Notes: a model not told the origin generated them from the letters alone. Shown: positions 8,906 to 18,770, numbered from the stretch's first letter. The stretch is 64,000 bases of DNA from an uncultured Lachnospiraceae bacterium (GCA_947089905.1 CAMUMG010000003.1:124001-188000); one strand, 5' to 3'. Translations and numbers: made by a program.

Positions 8906-10744
8906 TTATGAAATACTTCTTTGTAAAATTTTAATATCAGAAATTTCGATTGTCACTTCTCCAAGACCTGCTGTTTCTTCTGAACCAAACTGGAAAAGCA
9001 TTTCAAAATTCATATCCACAACAAAAGGATCGGTTGTTGTAAAAGAAAATGTCTGTTCTTTTGTCGTAATATCCAATTTTTCAGATAGTCTTGGTTCCCA
9101 TGTGCCAAGTACATTTAAAAAGAATCCACAAGATATGTCTTTTGTCGCTTTAGCGGTAATTTCCACTGTATAGTAACTATCTGATTTTAAAACAAGTGGA
9201 TTTTCGTTATATCCGCAAATGAGTTTATTATGCCAATCTGTTGTTCCGCCTTGATCAATACGGTAAAACAAACTTCCATTTTCTGTCCAGATAGTTCCTA
9301 CGCCTCTTTCATTATCTTCATCTGTTCCATTATAAGTTGCCCAAGGATAATCTGGGTTTGTCGCATTATCGCTTCCATTTCCAAAAGCGATAAAAGAATC
9401 AATCGTTTTTGTTGTATCTAGATCACCTTCTACTTTTCCAAATACTACATCATCAATTACAATACTGTTTGCTGTTATACCATCAGAAGGAGCTCCAATT
9501 TGTAAACGAATTATTGGATCACTTATGGCGTTTTCTGCCGTAAATATACCTGTAACTACTTTCTCCTCATCAGCAGCTAATGAAAGACCATTAAAATGTA
9601 CTCTGTTCTTATCATAGAGTGTAGCACTCTCTATTAAACACTCTCCTGATTGAGCATTTTGAGAGGTGATTTTAAAACTATAATAATACTTCTTACCTGC
9701 CTCGATTGTAACATCTGGAAGGGCGACTTCGCTTTTAATGCTCCATACTCCACCTTCTGTTGGATAAGAATTAATATCAATCTTAGCAGCACCATTTTCT
9801 ATTGTAGCTGTGGCAGATGCACCATCGTCTGCTGACACACTAATCCCATCTGTAGAAGAAAAATCATTTGTGAAGATAGGTTTTTGTGTTTCTTCACCAA
9901 CTGCTTCGATAATTTCAATTTTATCAATCGTTACTGTAAAGTTTTCAGGAGTAGTATCGGAAGGATTATCAGGGTTAGGTGTAATCTTGCCAAGATTAAT
10001 CATTAACTCTGTACTACCTTCTTTATCAACAGAAAAATTCAATTCTAGTGGAGTAATTTCCTCCCCTATTACCACATTATAAGCCCCTCCGAAAGTAGAC
10101 CACTCTTCTGTTCCTTCATTTCTTGCAATAATATGTGCATAGGTCTTAGCACTAGACTTTGCCCATACTTTCACTTTATAATCTGCTTCTTTAACTGGCA
10201 ATCCTGCCTTTACTAATGCAATATCACCATCCCCATTTCCCGGAGAAACAATATCAAATACATATGCGCCCTGTTTAATTTCTCCCTTTGCTAAAACTCC
10301 TTCTGCTACCTTTGCATTCCAGCCTTTATTATCAACAGGATGTTGTGTGTCAAAATCAAAGTCCTTATAAATAACGGCTTCGCTTGTCTGTTTTGTAACA
10401 GTAAGTGTTGCATACTTTTCAACTGTAAGTCCACCTTTATCTGTAACAGAATACGTTAGCTCATAACTACCTGCCTTTTCTGGAACAGTTTTACCATTTG
10501 TAAAAGCAAGTGAAGGCGTTGACTCAATTTTAATTTTAGAAGTCAGATCTCCATCTTCTGTATCAGATGCCGTTATACCTTCCATAACATTAATTTCTGA
10601 ACCTGCTTCAATCGTTTTATCACTTACACCCTTAATTTCTGGTTCTGTATTTTTCTTTTCACTACTATTAGAACAAGCTGTAGCAGTTGCCATAAATACA
10701 AGTGTAAGTATTCCTATCATAAATTTCTTGCGTGTTTTTTTCAT
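8906..10744 (-). CDS. Surface lipoprotein with Ig-like domain and three CBM-like modules
   Basis: Predicted cell-surface glycan-binding lipoprotein without a catalytic domain. Order: signal and lipobox (TATACS), a DUF5011/HYR-like beta domain with the 'SDTEDGDLT' pattern (residues about 40-105), then three successive beta-sandwich modules of about 150 residues resembling carbohydrate-binding modules of the CBM4/9 type (starts near 110, 280 and 450; each ends in a conserved V-I-D-K/D-I/V strand). It lies between the solute-binding protein and scrB, so it most likely captures fructan for the ABC importer or the surface GH32. The longest frame starts at 10756, but its GGAGG is the ribosome binding site of the ATG at 10744. 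Function is inferred from context and fold-like appearance. Confidence 0.75.
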   Translation of the reverse strand: MKKTRKKFMIGILTLVFMATATACSNSSEKKNTEPEIKGVSDKTIEAGSEINVMEGITASDTEDGDLTSKIKIESTPSLAFTNGKTVPEKAGSYELTYSVTDKGGLTVEKYATLTVTKQTSEAVIYKDFDFDTQHPVDNKGWNAKVAEGVLAKGEIKQGAYVFDIVSPGNGDGDIALVKAGLPVKEADYKVKVWAKSSAKTYAHIIARNEGTEEWSTFGGAYNVVIGEEITPLELNFSVDKEGSTELMINLGKITPNPDNPSDTTPENFTVTIDKIEIIEAVGEETQKPIFTNDFSSTDGISVSADDGASATATIENGAAKIDINSYPTEGGVWSIKSEVALPDVTIEAGKKYYYSFKITSQNAQSGECLIESATLYDKNRVHFNGLSLAADEEKVVTGIFTAENAISDPIIRLQIGAPSDGITANSIVIDDVVFGKVEGDLDTTKTIDSFIAFGNGSDNATNPDYPWATYNGTDEDNERGVGTIWTENGSLFYRIDQGGTTDWHNKLICGYNENPLVLKSDSYYTVEITAKATKDISCGFFLNVLGTWEPRLSEKLDITTKEQTFSFTTTDPFVVDMNFEMLFQFGSEETAGLGEVTIEISDIKILQRSIS

Positions 10745-10776
10745 TTTTTCCTCCATGCTGTAACTTTTTTAGGTGT

Positions 10777-12471
10777 CTAATTATCCTTATTTCCTGAAAA
10801 ATATCTGTCATAAGCATCTTGATATACTTTTTGTACTGCTAAAAGATTTGTCTTTTCTGTCAACTCTTTTTGGAATGTTTTCCATGCGGAGTCTGTTACG
10901 CCACCTTTCATCAACCATTCAATCAAATTCATTCTGATATAGTCATTGATATTCGTTTCATAATTACTAAGCGTATTCAGTTCATCTAATGTAAACTGTA
11001 GATTTGGACAAGGTTTTACATTTTCAGGAACAAAAGGAACTGCATAGGCTTTTAGTCTTTCTAATCTTAATTTTGCTCTTGGCTCCATGTTCACAATATT
11101 ATTCCATGCGTAGTCAGAAAGATAGATAATCCCTAAAGGTGCATTTTGGAGACGAAGTTCATCTGTAGTCATTCCATTTGTAATTTCTTTTTGTACCATC
11201 ATTCCGTTTTCATCTTTTTCTTCCTCATAGACAATTCCTATTGGTCCATAATTTATTTGAGCAGAAATTTCAGGATCATAATAGCGATCAAAATAGGTAA
11301 GAAGTATTTCTACATTTGGACAGTCACTAAAAATAATTACTTCACCTGTACTTACTTCAGGATTATTAGAAACACATACTGTCTGTTCACCATTTGCTCC
11401 AATTAAAGGACTACATACAATATAATTTTCTGGATTAGAAACAACAGTTTCACTTTCCCACCAATAAAATGCCCCATATGTTTCTAAACCTTTTCCATTT
11501 GCTAAAAAGTTATCTTGTGACTGCTCAAAAGATACCTTATCAATAAGTCCCTGTGCAACCCAATCTGCAATAAAATTTGTTGCTTCTTTAAATCTGTCAT
11601 CTAATACAATGTACGTAACCTTATTATCTACAATAACTCTGTGCTCAAGATTATCGTTTAACCCAAACATACCATATAAATCACACTGATTTCCCTGCCA
11701 GTTATTATATACAAAATTCATTGGGCGTTCATCTTGTGTATCACCATTGCCGTTCATATCATTTTCTTTAAAATAACGTAACATACTCTCCATTTGTGTT
11801 GCTGTAAGAGCAAGTCCATCTTTTAGATCGGAAACAGTAATATTTTCTACTACACCCGCCTCAATCGCCTTCTGTGCCCAAGCTTTATTTAAAAATAGCA
11901 GATTTGGATTTTGTAAAAGTCCCATCTCCTCAATACGAGGCAATGAATAAATTTTTCCGTCCTCTACATTAATTAACTGATTTTTAATATCTGGTCTTTC
12001 TTCCAAAATCTTAGAAAAGTTAGGCATATACTTTAGATAATCACTAATTGGCAGCAAGATCTTTCTCTTTGCATATTTAATAATTTCGCCAGAACTCATT
12101 CCTGCATGATAAATAGCATCAGGTCGATTCGATTCATTCCCTAAAATAAGATTTTTTTGTTGAGAATATACCGACTCAGATACATTTTCCCAACTTACAT
12201 TTACATTTGTATTTTCAAATAGATCCTGCATAATTTTCATATCATTATAGTCAAGTGCAGAAGCATTTTTAGAAGAATAAATATTAAAAGAAATTTCATC
12301 AGCACCTTTTTCATTTAGAATAGGAGCAGAAGTATCTGTCCACTGATAAGAGTAGTCTGTAACAAGCTTATCTACATTACTGCTATCTCTGTTATCTGCT
12401 TTTTTACTGCTGCATCCTGTTATTGAAACTAAAGTTATACCAACAAGTAAAGTTAAAATCTTTTTTTTCAT
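10777..12471 (-). CDS. ABC transporter oligosaccharide-binding lipoprotein (LplA-like)
   Basis: Extracellular solute-binding protein for the adjacent permease pair. A lipoprotein signal with lipobox (SITGC) is followed by about 540 residues resembling the large family-1 substrate-binding proteins that pair with LplB/LplC-type permeases (for example a PNLLFLNKAW hinge segment and the YGMFGLND region). The length suits oligosaccharide rather than monosaccharide ligands. The frame opens at 12483, but ATGAGGA there acts as ribosome binding site for the ATG at 12471. The neighbours point to fructo-oligosaccharides as ligand. Confidence 0.88.
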   Translation of the reverse strand: MKKKILTLLVGITLVSITGCSSKKADNRDSSNVDKLVTDYSYQWTDTSAPILNEKGADEISFNIYSSKNASALDYNDMKIMQDLFENTNVNVSWENVSESVYSQQKNLILGNESNRPDAIYHAGMSSGEIIKYAKRKILLPISDYLKYMPNFSKILEERPDIKNQLINVEDGKIYSLPRIEEMGLLQNPNLLFLNKAWAQKAIEAGVVENITVSDLKDGLALTATQMESMLRYFKENDMNGNGDTQDERPMNFVYNNWQGNQCDLYGMFGLNDNLEHRVIVDNKVTYIVLDDRFKEATNFIADWVAQGLIDKVSFEQSQDNFLANGKGLETYGAFYWWESETVVSNPENYIVCSPLIGANGEQTVCVSNNPEVSTGEVIIFSDCPNVEILLTYFDRYYDPEISAQINYGPIGIVYEEEKDENGMMVQKEITNGMTTDELRLQNAPLGIIYLSDYAWNNIVNMEPRAKLRLERLKAYAVPFVPENVKPCPNLQFTLDELNTLSNYETNINDYIRMNLIEWLMKGGVTDSAWKTFQKELTEKTNLLAVQKVYQDAYDRYFSGNKDN

Positions 12472-12491
12472 ATTAATCCTCATTTCTTGTG

Positions 12492-13397
12492 TTATTCTTT
12501 TAGAGATCCCATCATGACACCTTGTGCAAAATATTTTTGCACAAAAGGATAGAGCATAATTACAGGTATACTTGATACGATAACGGAAACATATTTTAAC
12601 TGATTTGCTAGACGATACTGCTCAAGTATTGTTTCGCCGCTTCCTCCAACTGTACTTTCAGAAGCAATCAAAATCTCTTTTAAGACAAGCTGCAGTGGAT
12701 ACAAACTTTCGTCTTGAAGAAAAATCATTGCATTAAAATAACTGTTCCATTGTCCTACCGCATAATATAATGCCATAACTGCTATAATTGCCTTAGAAAG
12801 TGGAAGAACAAGCTGAAAAAATATCTGAAAATGTCCTGCTCCATCAATTTTAGCAGCTTCTATCAAACCACTAGGAATACTTGTTTCAAAAAAAGTCTTT
12901 GTCATAAATAAATTCCATACTGACAAAACTGCCGGTAGAATAATTGCCCATATTGTATTGATAAGATTTAGTCGACTCATTACATTATAGAAGGGAATCA
13001 ATCCACCTCCAAAAAACATTGGAATAATAAAGTAAATCATCCAAAACTTTTTTCCGGGAAGATTTTTTCTGCTTAATGCCCAGCCTGCCGGAATTGTAAC
13101 CAGTAATGCCATTATAACTGTAAGAACTGTATAGATTATTGTATTAAGATAGCCTTTCCATACATCCATTCTCTCTATAATTTTTTGATAACCTGCAAAT
13201 GTAACATCAACAGGATAAAAAACTACTTTTCCAGCAAGTACAGCATCTGCTTCCGAAAAAGAAGCAATGATAATAAAATATAGTGGATATAATACGATAA
13301 GAGCTAATAATCCTAAAATAACCGCATTTACTGTATAAAATACTCTATCTCCCATGTTACCTTTTGAAAAACTTTTTCTTTTTTTATTTATTATCAT
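12492..13397 (-). CDS. ABC sugar transporter permease, LplC/YtcP-like
   Basis: Inner-membrane permease of a carbohydrate ABC importer (CUT1-like). It is 301 residues with six predicted membrane segments. The binding-protein-dependent transport EAA loop is seen as EAAKIDGAGHFQIFFQLVLP (about residues 191-210), the contact site for the ATPase. A 13-base gap separates it from the other permease. Substrate is inferred from the operon to be oligofructose. No ATP-binding subunit is encoded in the locus, so a shared MsmK-type ATPase from elsewhere is needed. Confidence 0.92.
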   Translation of the reverse strand: MIINKKRKSFSKGNMGDRVFYTVNAVILGLLALIVLYPLYFIIIASFSEADAVLAGKVVFYPVDVTFAGYQKIIERMDVWKGYLNTIIYTVLTVIMALLVTIPAGWALSRKNLPGKKFWMIYFIIPMFFGGGLIPFYNVMSRLNLINTIWAIILPAVLSVWNLFMTKTFFETSIPSGLIEAAKIDGAGHFQIFFQLVLPLSKAIIAVMALYYAVGQWNSYFNAMIFLQDESLYPLQLVLKEILIASESTVGGSGETILEQYRLANQLKYVSVIVSSIPVIMLYPFVQKYFAQGVMMGSLKE

Positions 13398-13410
13398 TGT
13401 TATGCTCTCC

Positions 13411-14352
13411 TTACCACAAAGAATTTTTTGAAAACTTCTTAGATGTTGTATTAGCGATAATAAGAAGAATTACATTAATTATAGAATTAAAAAGTCCAAT
13501 TGCTGTAGCATAACCCTGATCAGGTACTCCTGTAAGACCTTTTTTATAGACATACGTAGCAATAATTTCACTTGTAGCAAGATTACCATCTGTTTGCATT
13601 AAAAGAACCTTTTCATATCCTACCCCCATAAGTCCCCCAATCGACATAATAAGCATAACACTTACAATTGGTAAAATAGCTGGGAAATCTACATGTAGAA
13701 TTCTTTGGAAGCGGGAAGCACCATCGATAATAGCTGCTTCATGCTGTTGTGGATCTACATTCGATAAAGCTGCAATATAAATAATTGCACTCCATCCAAA
13801 ATCTTGCCAATTACTCGATAGAATATAAAGTGGTCGAAATGCTCCTTTCTCTAAGAAATAAGAGTATCTTTCTGCTCCAAAATTAACAGCAATATTATTA
13901 ATAAGACCATAACGACCAAAAAATAATGTCAACATACCTACCATAACAACTAAAGAAATAAAGTGAGGAGCTGTAAATATTGTCTGTAAAATCTTCCCTG
14001 CCTTTTTCCTTTTGAGTGCATTTAACATCAATGCAACGATAATTGGCAATGGAAATCCAATGATAAATCCTGTAATACACAAAAGGAAAGTATTCTTCAT
14101 TAAAGTCCAAAATTGAACGTCTTTAAAAAATCTTGTAAAGTTACTAAATCCTACCCATATTGTTGTATCTGAAAAAATACTATCCCCTGGCATAAAATCT
14201 TGAAATGCTATTAACACACCATAAATTGGAAGATAACAAAATAGGAATACTACAACTACTGCTGGAAAAACCAGAATTAAGAATGGATAATTCTCTTTAA
14301 GATTTTTAAATCTTCCTTTTGCTGTCGTTTTATTATTCTTCTGTCTTTTCAA
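13411..14352 (-). CDS. ABC sugar transporter permease, LplB-like
   Basis: First gene of the fructan operon, 313 residues. A basic, soluble N-terminus is followed by six predicted membrane segments and the EAA motif HEAAIIDGASRFQRILHVDF (near residues 203-222). It is the partner of the permease downstream. The ribosome binding site AGGAG lies a few bases before the ATG. It is transcribed away from the LacI regulator across a 259-base control region. Confidence 0.92.
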   Translation of the reverse strand: MKRQKNNKTTAKGRFKNLKENYPFLILVFPAVVVVFLFCYLPIYGVLIAFQDFMPGDSIFSDTTIWVGFSNFTRFFKDVQFWTLMKNTFLLCITGFIIGFPLPIIVALMLNALKRKKAGKILQTIFTAPHFISLVVMVGMLTLFFGRYGLINNIAVNFGAERYSYFLEKGAFRPLYILSSNWQDFGWSAIIYIAALSNVDPQQHEAAIIDGASRFQRILHVDFPAILPIVSVMLIMSIGGLMGVGYEKVLLMQTDGNLATSEIIATYVYKKGLTGVPDQGYATAIGLFNSIINVILLIIANTTSKKFSKNSLW

Positions 14353-14373
14353 TTTTTTCTCCTTTCTTTGTAC

Positions 14374-14435
14374 AATTTTACTCTAATTCATTTTTGAGTA
14401 ATGATTTTTTTGTGTAATTTTACTTTAATTCATTT
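14374..14435. repeat. Direct repeat in the fructan promoter region, candidate operator pair
   Basis: Two 20-bp copies, 14374-14393 and 14416-14435, are identical except for one base and are 42 bp apart, i.e. four helical turns on one DNA face. The second copy overlaps the -10 of the operon promoter and the first lies in the transcribed leader. This arrangement fits a DNA-binding regulator. Confidence 0.5.
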
Positions 14436-14450
14436 CCTGAAGAATGTCAA
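14422..14450 (-). promoter_or_regulatory. Promoter of the fructan operon
   Basis: On the minus strand, TTGACA (14445-14450), a 17-bp spacer and TAAAGT (14422-14427). The -35 is perfect and the -10 matches at four of six positions. It lies 70-100 bases upstream of the first permease gene. Confidence 0.6.
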
Positions 14451-14472
14451 CATTTTGTTTGCATTTTAACAA

Positions 14473-14496
14473 ATAAATGTGCATTTGCACATTTAT
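14473..14496. promoter_or_regulatory. 24-bp palindrome, probable LacI-family operator
   Basis: Perfect 10-bp arms (ATAAATGTGC and its complement) around a 4-base centre. It sits between the divergent promoters, upstream of both -35 boxes. LacI-type regulators bind such sites, and the adjacent gene encodes one. Confidence 0.6.
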
Positions 14497-14528
14497 AAAT
14501 ATTTTTTTGTGCATTTTATGGTGTTTAT

Positions 14529-14557
14529 TTGACATTTTTCCTCATTCATTATATACT
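14529..14557 (+). promoter_or_regulatory. Promoter of the LacI-type regulator
   Basis: TTGACA (14529-14534), 17-bp spacer, TATACT (14552-14557). Near-consensus sigma-A promoter, about 55 bases before the regulator's ATG. Confidence 0.8.
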
Positions 14558-14611
14558 TATAATTGGATTTTGTTTTTACTTAAAGTATTGATTTTTTCAG
14601 GAGGAAAATAC

Positions 14612-15631
14612 ATGAAGAATTCTGTTACTATTCAAGATATTGCAAATGCACTACATCTGTCCAGAAACACTGTTTCCAAAGCTCTCAATGGTAAACATGT
14701 TCCAATTAAAACAAGAAATACTGTTATTAATACAGCAATTGAAATGGGATATAAAGGTTATAAGATAGTTGCAACAGTAGATATTACTCAAGGACATAAA
14801 AGAATTGTACTTTTATCTTCACGTTTACTTATGAATATCAAATATTATATTTATGTATTAAGTGGAATAGAAGAAAGTTTTTCTACTTATGATATTGATT
14901 TAATACAATTTAATCTTACCAACTTAGACTCTTTTTCGAAATTTAAGAATTATCTTTCTAATAATAAAGTAGATGGAATTATTTGTATTGAATTTTTCGA
15001 ACCCAATTATATTGCCGAACTTTTAACACTTGACTATCCACTCATCTTTTTAGATTTTCCTATTATTAATTCTTCGTTAAAAGGAAAATATGATATTATT
15101 CTTCCTGAAAGCCAAAATGTAGTTAAAAATTTTTGTATTGATATGATTAAAGAAAAACAATGTTACTCTTTTGGTTTTGTAGGTGATTATATGCACTGTC
15201 GTTCGTTTTATGAAAGATTTACTGGAATGAGAGAAGCGCTTTTTCTTTCAGGGCTTCCAGTTGATTTGCAGTATTCTATCTTAAATGATGATTCTATGCC
15301 CTATGGAGTTCCTAAAGAATTAGCAAAAGAGATTAAAAAACTTCCCTCTTTACCTGACTGCTTTATCGCTGCAAATGATACAATTGCAATTTCTCTTTTA
15401 GATGCTCTAAAAAGTTTGAAAATACGTGTACCTAAAGATATAAAGGTAATTGGATTTGATAATATTGCAGCAACTAAAAGTACAAATCCTCCTCTTTCTA
15501 CCTTTAATATAGATAAAACATTTTTAGGAAAAAGGCTTACTAGTATGATGTTAGAAAGAATCGCCAATCCAATGCAAACCAATCAAATTATTTATATATC
15601 CTCAAAATTAATTTTACGTTCTAGTACCTGA
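14612..15631 (+). CDS. LacI family transcriptional regulator
   Basis: Sugar-responsive DNA-binding regulator, probably of the divergent fructan operon. The N-terminal helix-turn-helix (TIQDIANALHLSRNTVSKAL, residues 5-24) and hinge are followed by a periplasmic-binding-protein-like effector domain with the usual IDGIICIE and VIGFDNI stretches. It has 339 residues from the ATG at 14612, which follows AGGAGG. An upstream in-frame start at 14477 would run through the promoter and adds a hydrophobic, unlikely N-terminus. Effector identity (fructose, sucrose or a phosphate) is inferred only from context. Confidence 0.93.
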   Translation: MKNSVTIQDIANALHLSRNTVSKALNGKHVPIKTRNTVINTAIEMGYKGYKIVATVDITQGHKRIVLLSSRLLMNIKYYIYVLSGIEESFSTYDIDLIQFNLTNLDSFSKFKNYLSNNKVDGIICIEFFEPNYIAELLTLDYPLIFLDFPIINSSLKGKYDIILPESQNVVKNFCIDMIKEKQCYSFGFVGDYMHCRSFYERFTGMREALFLSGLPVDLQYSILNDDSMPYGVPKELAKEIKKLPSLPDCFIAANDTIAISLLDALKSLKIRVPKDIKVIGFDNIAATKSTNPPLSTFNIDKTFLGKRLTSMMLERIANPMQTNQIIYISSKLILRSST

Positions 15632-15721
15632 AACTTTTGTGTTATATAGATTGAAATTCATAAAACTTTTCTTTTGGCATAAACTTGAACTAAAGAAATT
15701 TATTTGAAAATGGGGATTGTA

Positions 15722-17002
15722 ATGCCTATGCCAAAACGTTCTTTTGTCTATCCCGCCCAGACCGACACCCAATCAACAGGTGGTCTGGAAGTAGATGTTC
15801 TTTCTGCATCGGGAAATCGTCCAATTTCTGGTGCTACAATTGATATTGCCTACAAAGGAGATCCAGAACATATTTTAGAGGAAATTACAACGAATGAATC
15901 TGGTAGATCCGATTTAATTCAACTTCCTGCACCATCACTAAATTTAAGTTTAGAACCATCTGCAGAACAACCTTACTCAGAATATAATATCACTGTAAAA
16001 GCTCCCGGTTATGAACCTGTTATCATCAGTGGTACAGAAATTCTTCCTACTGTAAATGCAATTCAAAATATTACGCTAGATCCACTACCTAGTTCTGGAG
16101 AGGGAACAGCTGAATCTTTTGTCATTCCAGATCATACATTATATGGCGATTATCCTCCGAAAATTATTGAAGATGAAATCAAGCCAACAAACGAATCTGG
16201 AGAAATTGTATTAAATCGAGTAGTCATTCCAGAGTTTATTGTTGTTCATAATGGCCCTCCTTCTGATACATCAGCTCAAAATTATTATGTTCCCTATAGG
16301 GACTACATAAAAAATGTTGCCTCCAGTGAAATTTATGCAACGTGGCCACAGTCAACTATTTTTGCGAATGTATTAGCCATTCAATCTTTTACACTAAACA
16401 GAGTTTATACAGAATGGTATCGAAATAGGGGATATCCTTTCACAATTACTTCCTCTACTGCTTATGATCATAAATGGATTCCTGAACGCAATATCTTTGA
16501 TACAATTAACTCTGCTGTAGATAGTATCTTTACAAATTTTCTTTCCCGTCCTAATATTCGTCAGCCAATTTTAACACAATACTGTGATGGTGAAAGAGTA
16601 ACATGTCCGGGCTTAATGACACAGTGGGGTTCAAAAAGTCTTGGAGATCAAGGCTATTCTGCTTCGGAGATTTTAAAATATTTCTATGGAGATACCATTT
16701 ATATTAATGAAACGACACAAGTTTCCGGAGTGCCTTCCTCTTTTCCGGGCTATGCTTTAACGATTGGTTCTTCTGGTGCACCTGTAAGACAACTTCAAGA
16801 ACAGTTAAATGCTATTGCAGATGTTTATTACTCCATTCCAAATGTCGCTGTAGATGGTATCTATGGTTCTGGAACTGCTGCCTCTGTAAAAGCATTTCAG
16901 GAACAATTTCGGCTTCCTGCTAATGGAATTACAGACTTTCCAACTTGGTATAAAATTTCTGCGATCTATGTAGCTGTCACTCGAATTGCAGAATATTCCT
17001 AA
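15722..17002 (+). CDS. SpoIID/LytB-like protein with peptidoglycan-binding domain
   Basis: Predicted cell-wall protein, about 426 residues. The N-terminal region (to about 130) is a carboxypeptidase-regulatory-like beta domain (GLEVDV... NITLDPLP). The middle is a divergent SpoIID-like domain (DYIKNVASSEI, then a QYCDGERVTCPGL core and a WGSKSLGDQGYS segment). The C-terminus is a PG_binding_1 domain (LTIGSSGAPVRQLQEQLN ... DGIYGSGTAASVKAFQ). No signal peptide is visible, which suits a spore- or forespore-associated protein. I chose the ATG at 15722, six bases after GGGG; a TTG at 15704 and an ATG at 15710 are alternatives. The catalytic residues of true SpoIID lytic transglycosylases cannot be confirmed here. 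Confidence 0.75.
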   Translation: MPMPKRSFVYPAQTDTQSTGGLEVDVLSASGNRPISGATIDIAYKGDPEHILEEITTNESGRSDLIQLPAPSLNLSLEPSAEQPYSEYNITVKAPGYEPVIISGTEILPTVNAIQNITLDPLPSSGEGTAESFVIPDHTLYGDYPPKIIEDEIKPTNESGEIVLNRVVIPEFIVVHNGPPSDTSAQNYYVPYRDYIKNVASSEIYATWPQSTIFANVLAIQSFTLNRVYTEWYRNRGYPFTITSSTAYDHKWIPERNIFDTINSAVDSIFTNFLSRPNIRQPILTQYCDGERVTCPGLMTQWGSKSLGDQGYSASEILKYFYGDTIYINETTQVSGVPSSFPGYALTIGSSGAPVRQLQEQLNAIADVYYSIPNVAVDGIYGSGTAASVKAFQEQFRLPANGITDFPTWYKISAIYVAVTRIAEYS

Positions 17003-17017
17003 TACGAAGTATCTCAT

Positions 17018-17074
17018 AAAAAAAGATACAAACTGCACACGAAAAATTCTATGTAACAGTCTGTATCTTTTTTT
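17018..17074. terminator. Bidirectional terminator
   Basis: An 18-bp stem with one mismatch (17018-17035 with 17057-17074), flanked by A-run and T-run, between the convergent SpoIID-like and chemoreceptor genes. Confidence 0.85.
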
Positions 17075-17087
17075 ATAAATCTATTTT

Positions 17088-18770
17088 TTAATTTTTTCTT
17101 AACTGGAATTTATCTATCATATCATCTAATTCCTTTGCCTGACCGCTTTGGGCTTCACTGGTCGCTGCTGTTTCTTGTGAAGCTGCAGAGTTTCTTTCAA
17201 CTGTCTGTGCAATTTGGTTCAGTCTTAATGTAATTTCCTCCATCTTTTCTACTTTATTTTTTGAAGACTGTGTAAGTTCCGCCATTCTATTAAATGTATG
17301 CTCTGCTCCTGTTTTTACTTCCTCAAGTTCTGCTGAGGTTTGTTCTGCTATCTGTGTTCCCTTTTGAATTAAAGCAATCGAATTTTGGATTAAATCTGTA
17401 GTTGTATTTGCAGCATCTGCAGAAGCACTTGCCAATTCTTTTACATGCTCTGCTACTACAGCAAAACCTCTTCCGGATTGCCCAGCACGAGCAGCTTCAA
17501 TTGCTGCATTTAATGCTAAAAGATTTGTTTCGGTAGCAATAGAATTAATTGTATTAATAATTCCTCCAATTTGTTCGGAACTCTGATTAATTTCATAGAT
17601 TGCTTCTTTTAATGCTTTCATTCGCTCGTCACTTTGTGCTAAAGAATTCTCTGTCTTTTTTGCTACTTGTGCAGATTCTTCTGCTGCTGTAGCATCCTCC
17701 ATACAGACCTCTCTCATCTGATTGAGAGTCAATAAAATTTCATTTACCGCATCTGCCTGTTGTTGGGCTCCTTCTGCTAATTCTTCAGAAGCTACTGCTA
17801 ACTGGCTTGCTCCTCCTGAAACTTTTTGTGTCGTTTTACGAATTCCATAAAAAGTCTCATTCAAATTATCTAAAATTTTTTCAAAGGAAGTACGAATTTC
17901 TGATAGCTCTCCAACATAAGTTTCTTTTATTGTTACATCAAACTTCTTATGTGCCATTTCCTCTAATACATAAGCAATTTCACGAATAATATTTCGCAGG
18001 ATATTTTTTGTTTCAATAATTGCTCCTACTAAAACACCAACCTCAGATTCATCTCTTTTTAGTGCAAAAGGAGCAGAAAAATTTCCATTAGAGATTGCTT
18101 GCATCTGTTCTAGGACTAAAGGTAATGGAGTAATCAATTCTTTTTTTACAAATGAAACCAAATTAATTACAGATATTACCACAAGTACCACAGAAATACT
18201 ACAAATAATATTGATAAAAAAAGCTATTTTGTTTGCTTTGGTAGTTTCATTTGACATACGAGTCGTTATTTCATCAACTAATTTTTGGGTAGTTTCATGA
18301 ATTATAGTGAAAGAATCTTCATATGCTGTTCCATAAACAGCATCTAGTGCTTCTTGTAATTTAGATTCTAAGACATCTTTCATTGCCTGTTCCTCTAAAG
18401 GAACTAAATTATTTGATGTAGAAGAAATTAAATCAATATACTCTTGTTCTTTTTGCGTAATTCCAATCCGTTTCATTTCGGTTAAAGCAACATCTCTATT
18501 TTTGTCTTGATTTAGTTCATTATAATAATCATTATAATACTTAATATTTTTTGTAGCTGCATATCCTCTTACTGCATTCGTAAGATTTTCTGAACCTCTT
18601 TGATATTTTCTTGCAGCCTCTACTAAGTTATACTGATCATCATATTTTTTTCTTATTGATTTATTGCTAACAATCATCACTAAAAATAATACTACCAAGA
18701 TTGCCATTAAAATAATACTACGAATTCCTATAATTCGTACTTTTTCAGATTGCTTTACCGTTTTTTTCAT
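17088..18770 (-). CDS. Methyl-accepting chemotaxis protein
   Basis: Membrane chemoreceptor that signals to CheA/CheW. There is a short cytoplasmic start, membrane helix (about residues 17-36), an extracytoplasmic four-helix-bundle-type sensor of about 150 residues, a second membrane helix (near 188-213), HAMP, and a C-terminal signalling coiled coil with the invariant hairpin tip ([20 protein letters not shown]). Length 560. The frame opens 29 codons earlier, but AGGAGG lies directly before the ATG at 18770. No ligand can be named. Confidence 0.93.
   Translation of the reverse strand: MKKTVKQSEKVRIIGIRSIILMAILVVLFLVMIVSNKSIRKKYDDQYNLVEAARKYQRGSENLTNAVRGYAATKNIKYYNDYYNELNQDKNRDVALTEMKRIGITQKEQEYIDLISSTSNNLVPLEEQAMKDVLESKLQEALDAVYGTAYEDSFTIIHETTQKLVDEITTRMSNETTKANKIAFFINIICSISVVLVVISVINLVSFVKKELITPLPLVLEQMQAISNGNFSAPFALKRDESEVGVLVGAIIETKNILRNIIREIAYVLEEMAHKKFDVTIKETYVGELSEIRTSFEKILDNLNETFYGIRKTTQKVSGGASQLAVASEELAEGAQQQADAVNEILLTLNQMREVCMEDATAAEESAQVAKKTENSLAQSDERMKALKEAIYEINQSSEQIGGIINTINSIATETNLLALNAAIEAARAGQSGRGFAVVAEHVKELASASADAANTTTDLIQNSIALIQKGTQIAEQTSAELEEVKTGAEHTFNRMAELTQSSKNKVEKMEEITLRLNQIAQTVERNSAASQETAATSEAQSGQAKELDDMIDKFQLRKN

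Noticed and set aside
14477-14611. 45-residue N-terminal extension of the LacI regulator
   Set aside because: It would be read through the promoter and operator; the ATG at 14612 has AGGAGG and gives the standard helix-turn-helix position.
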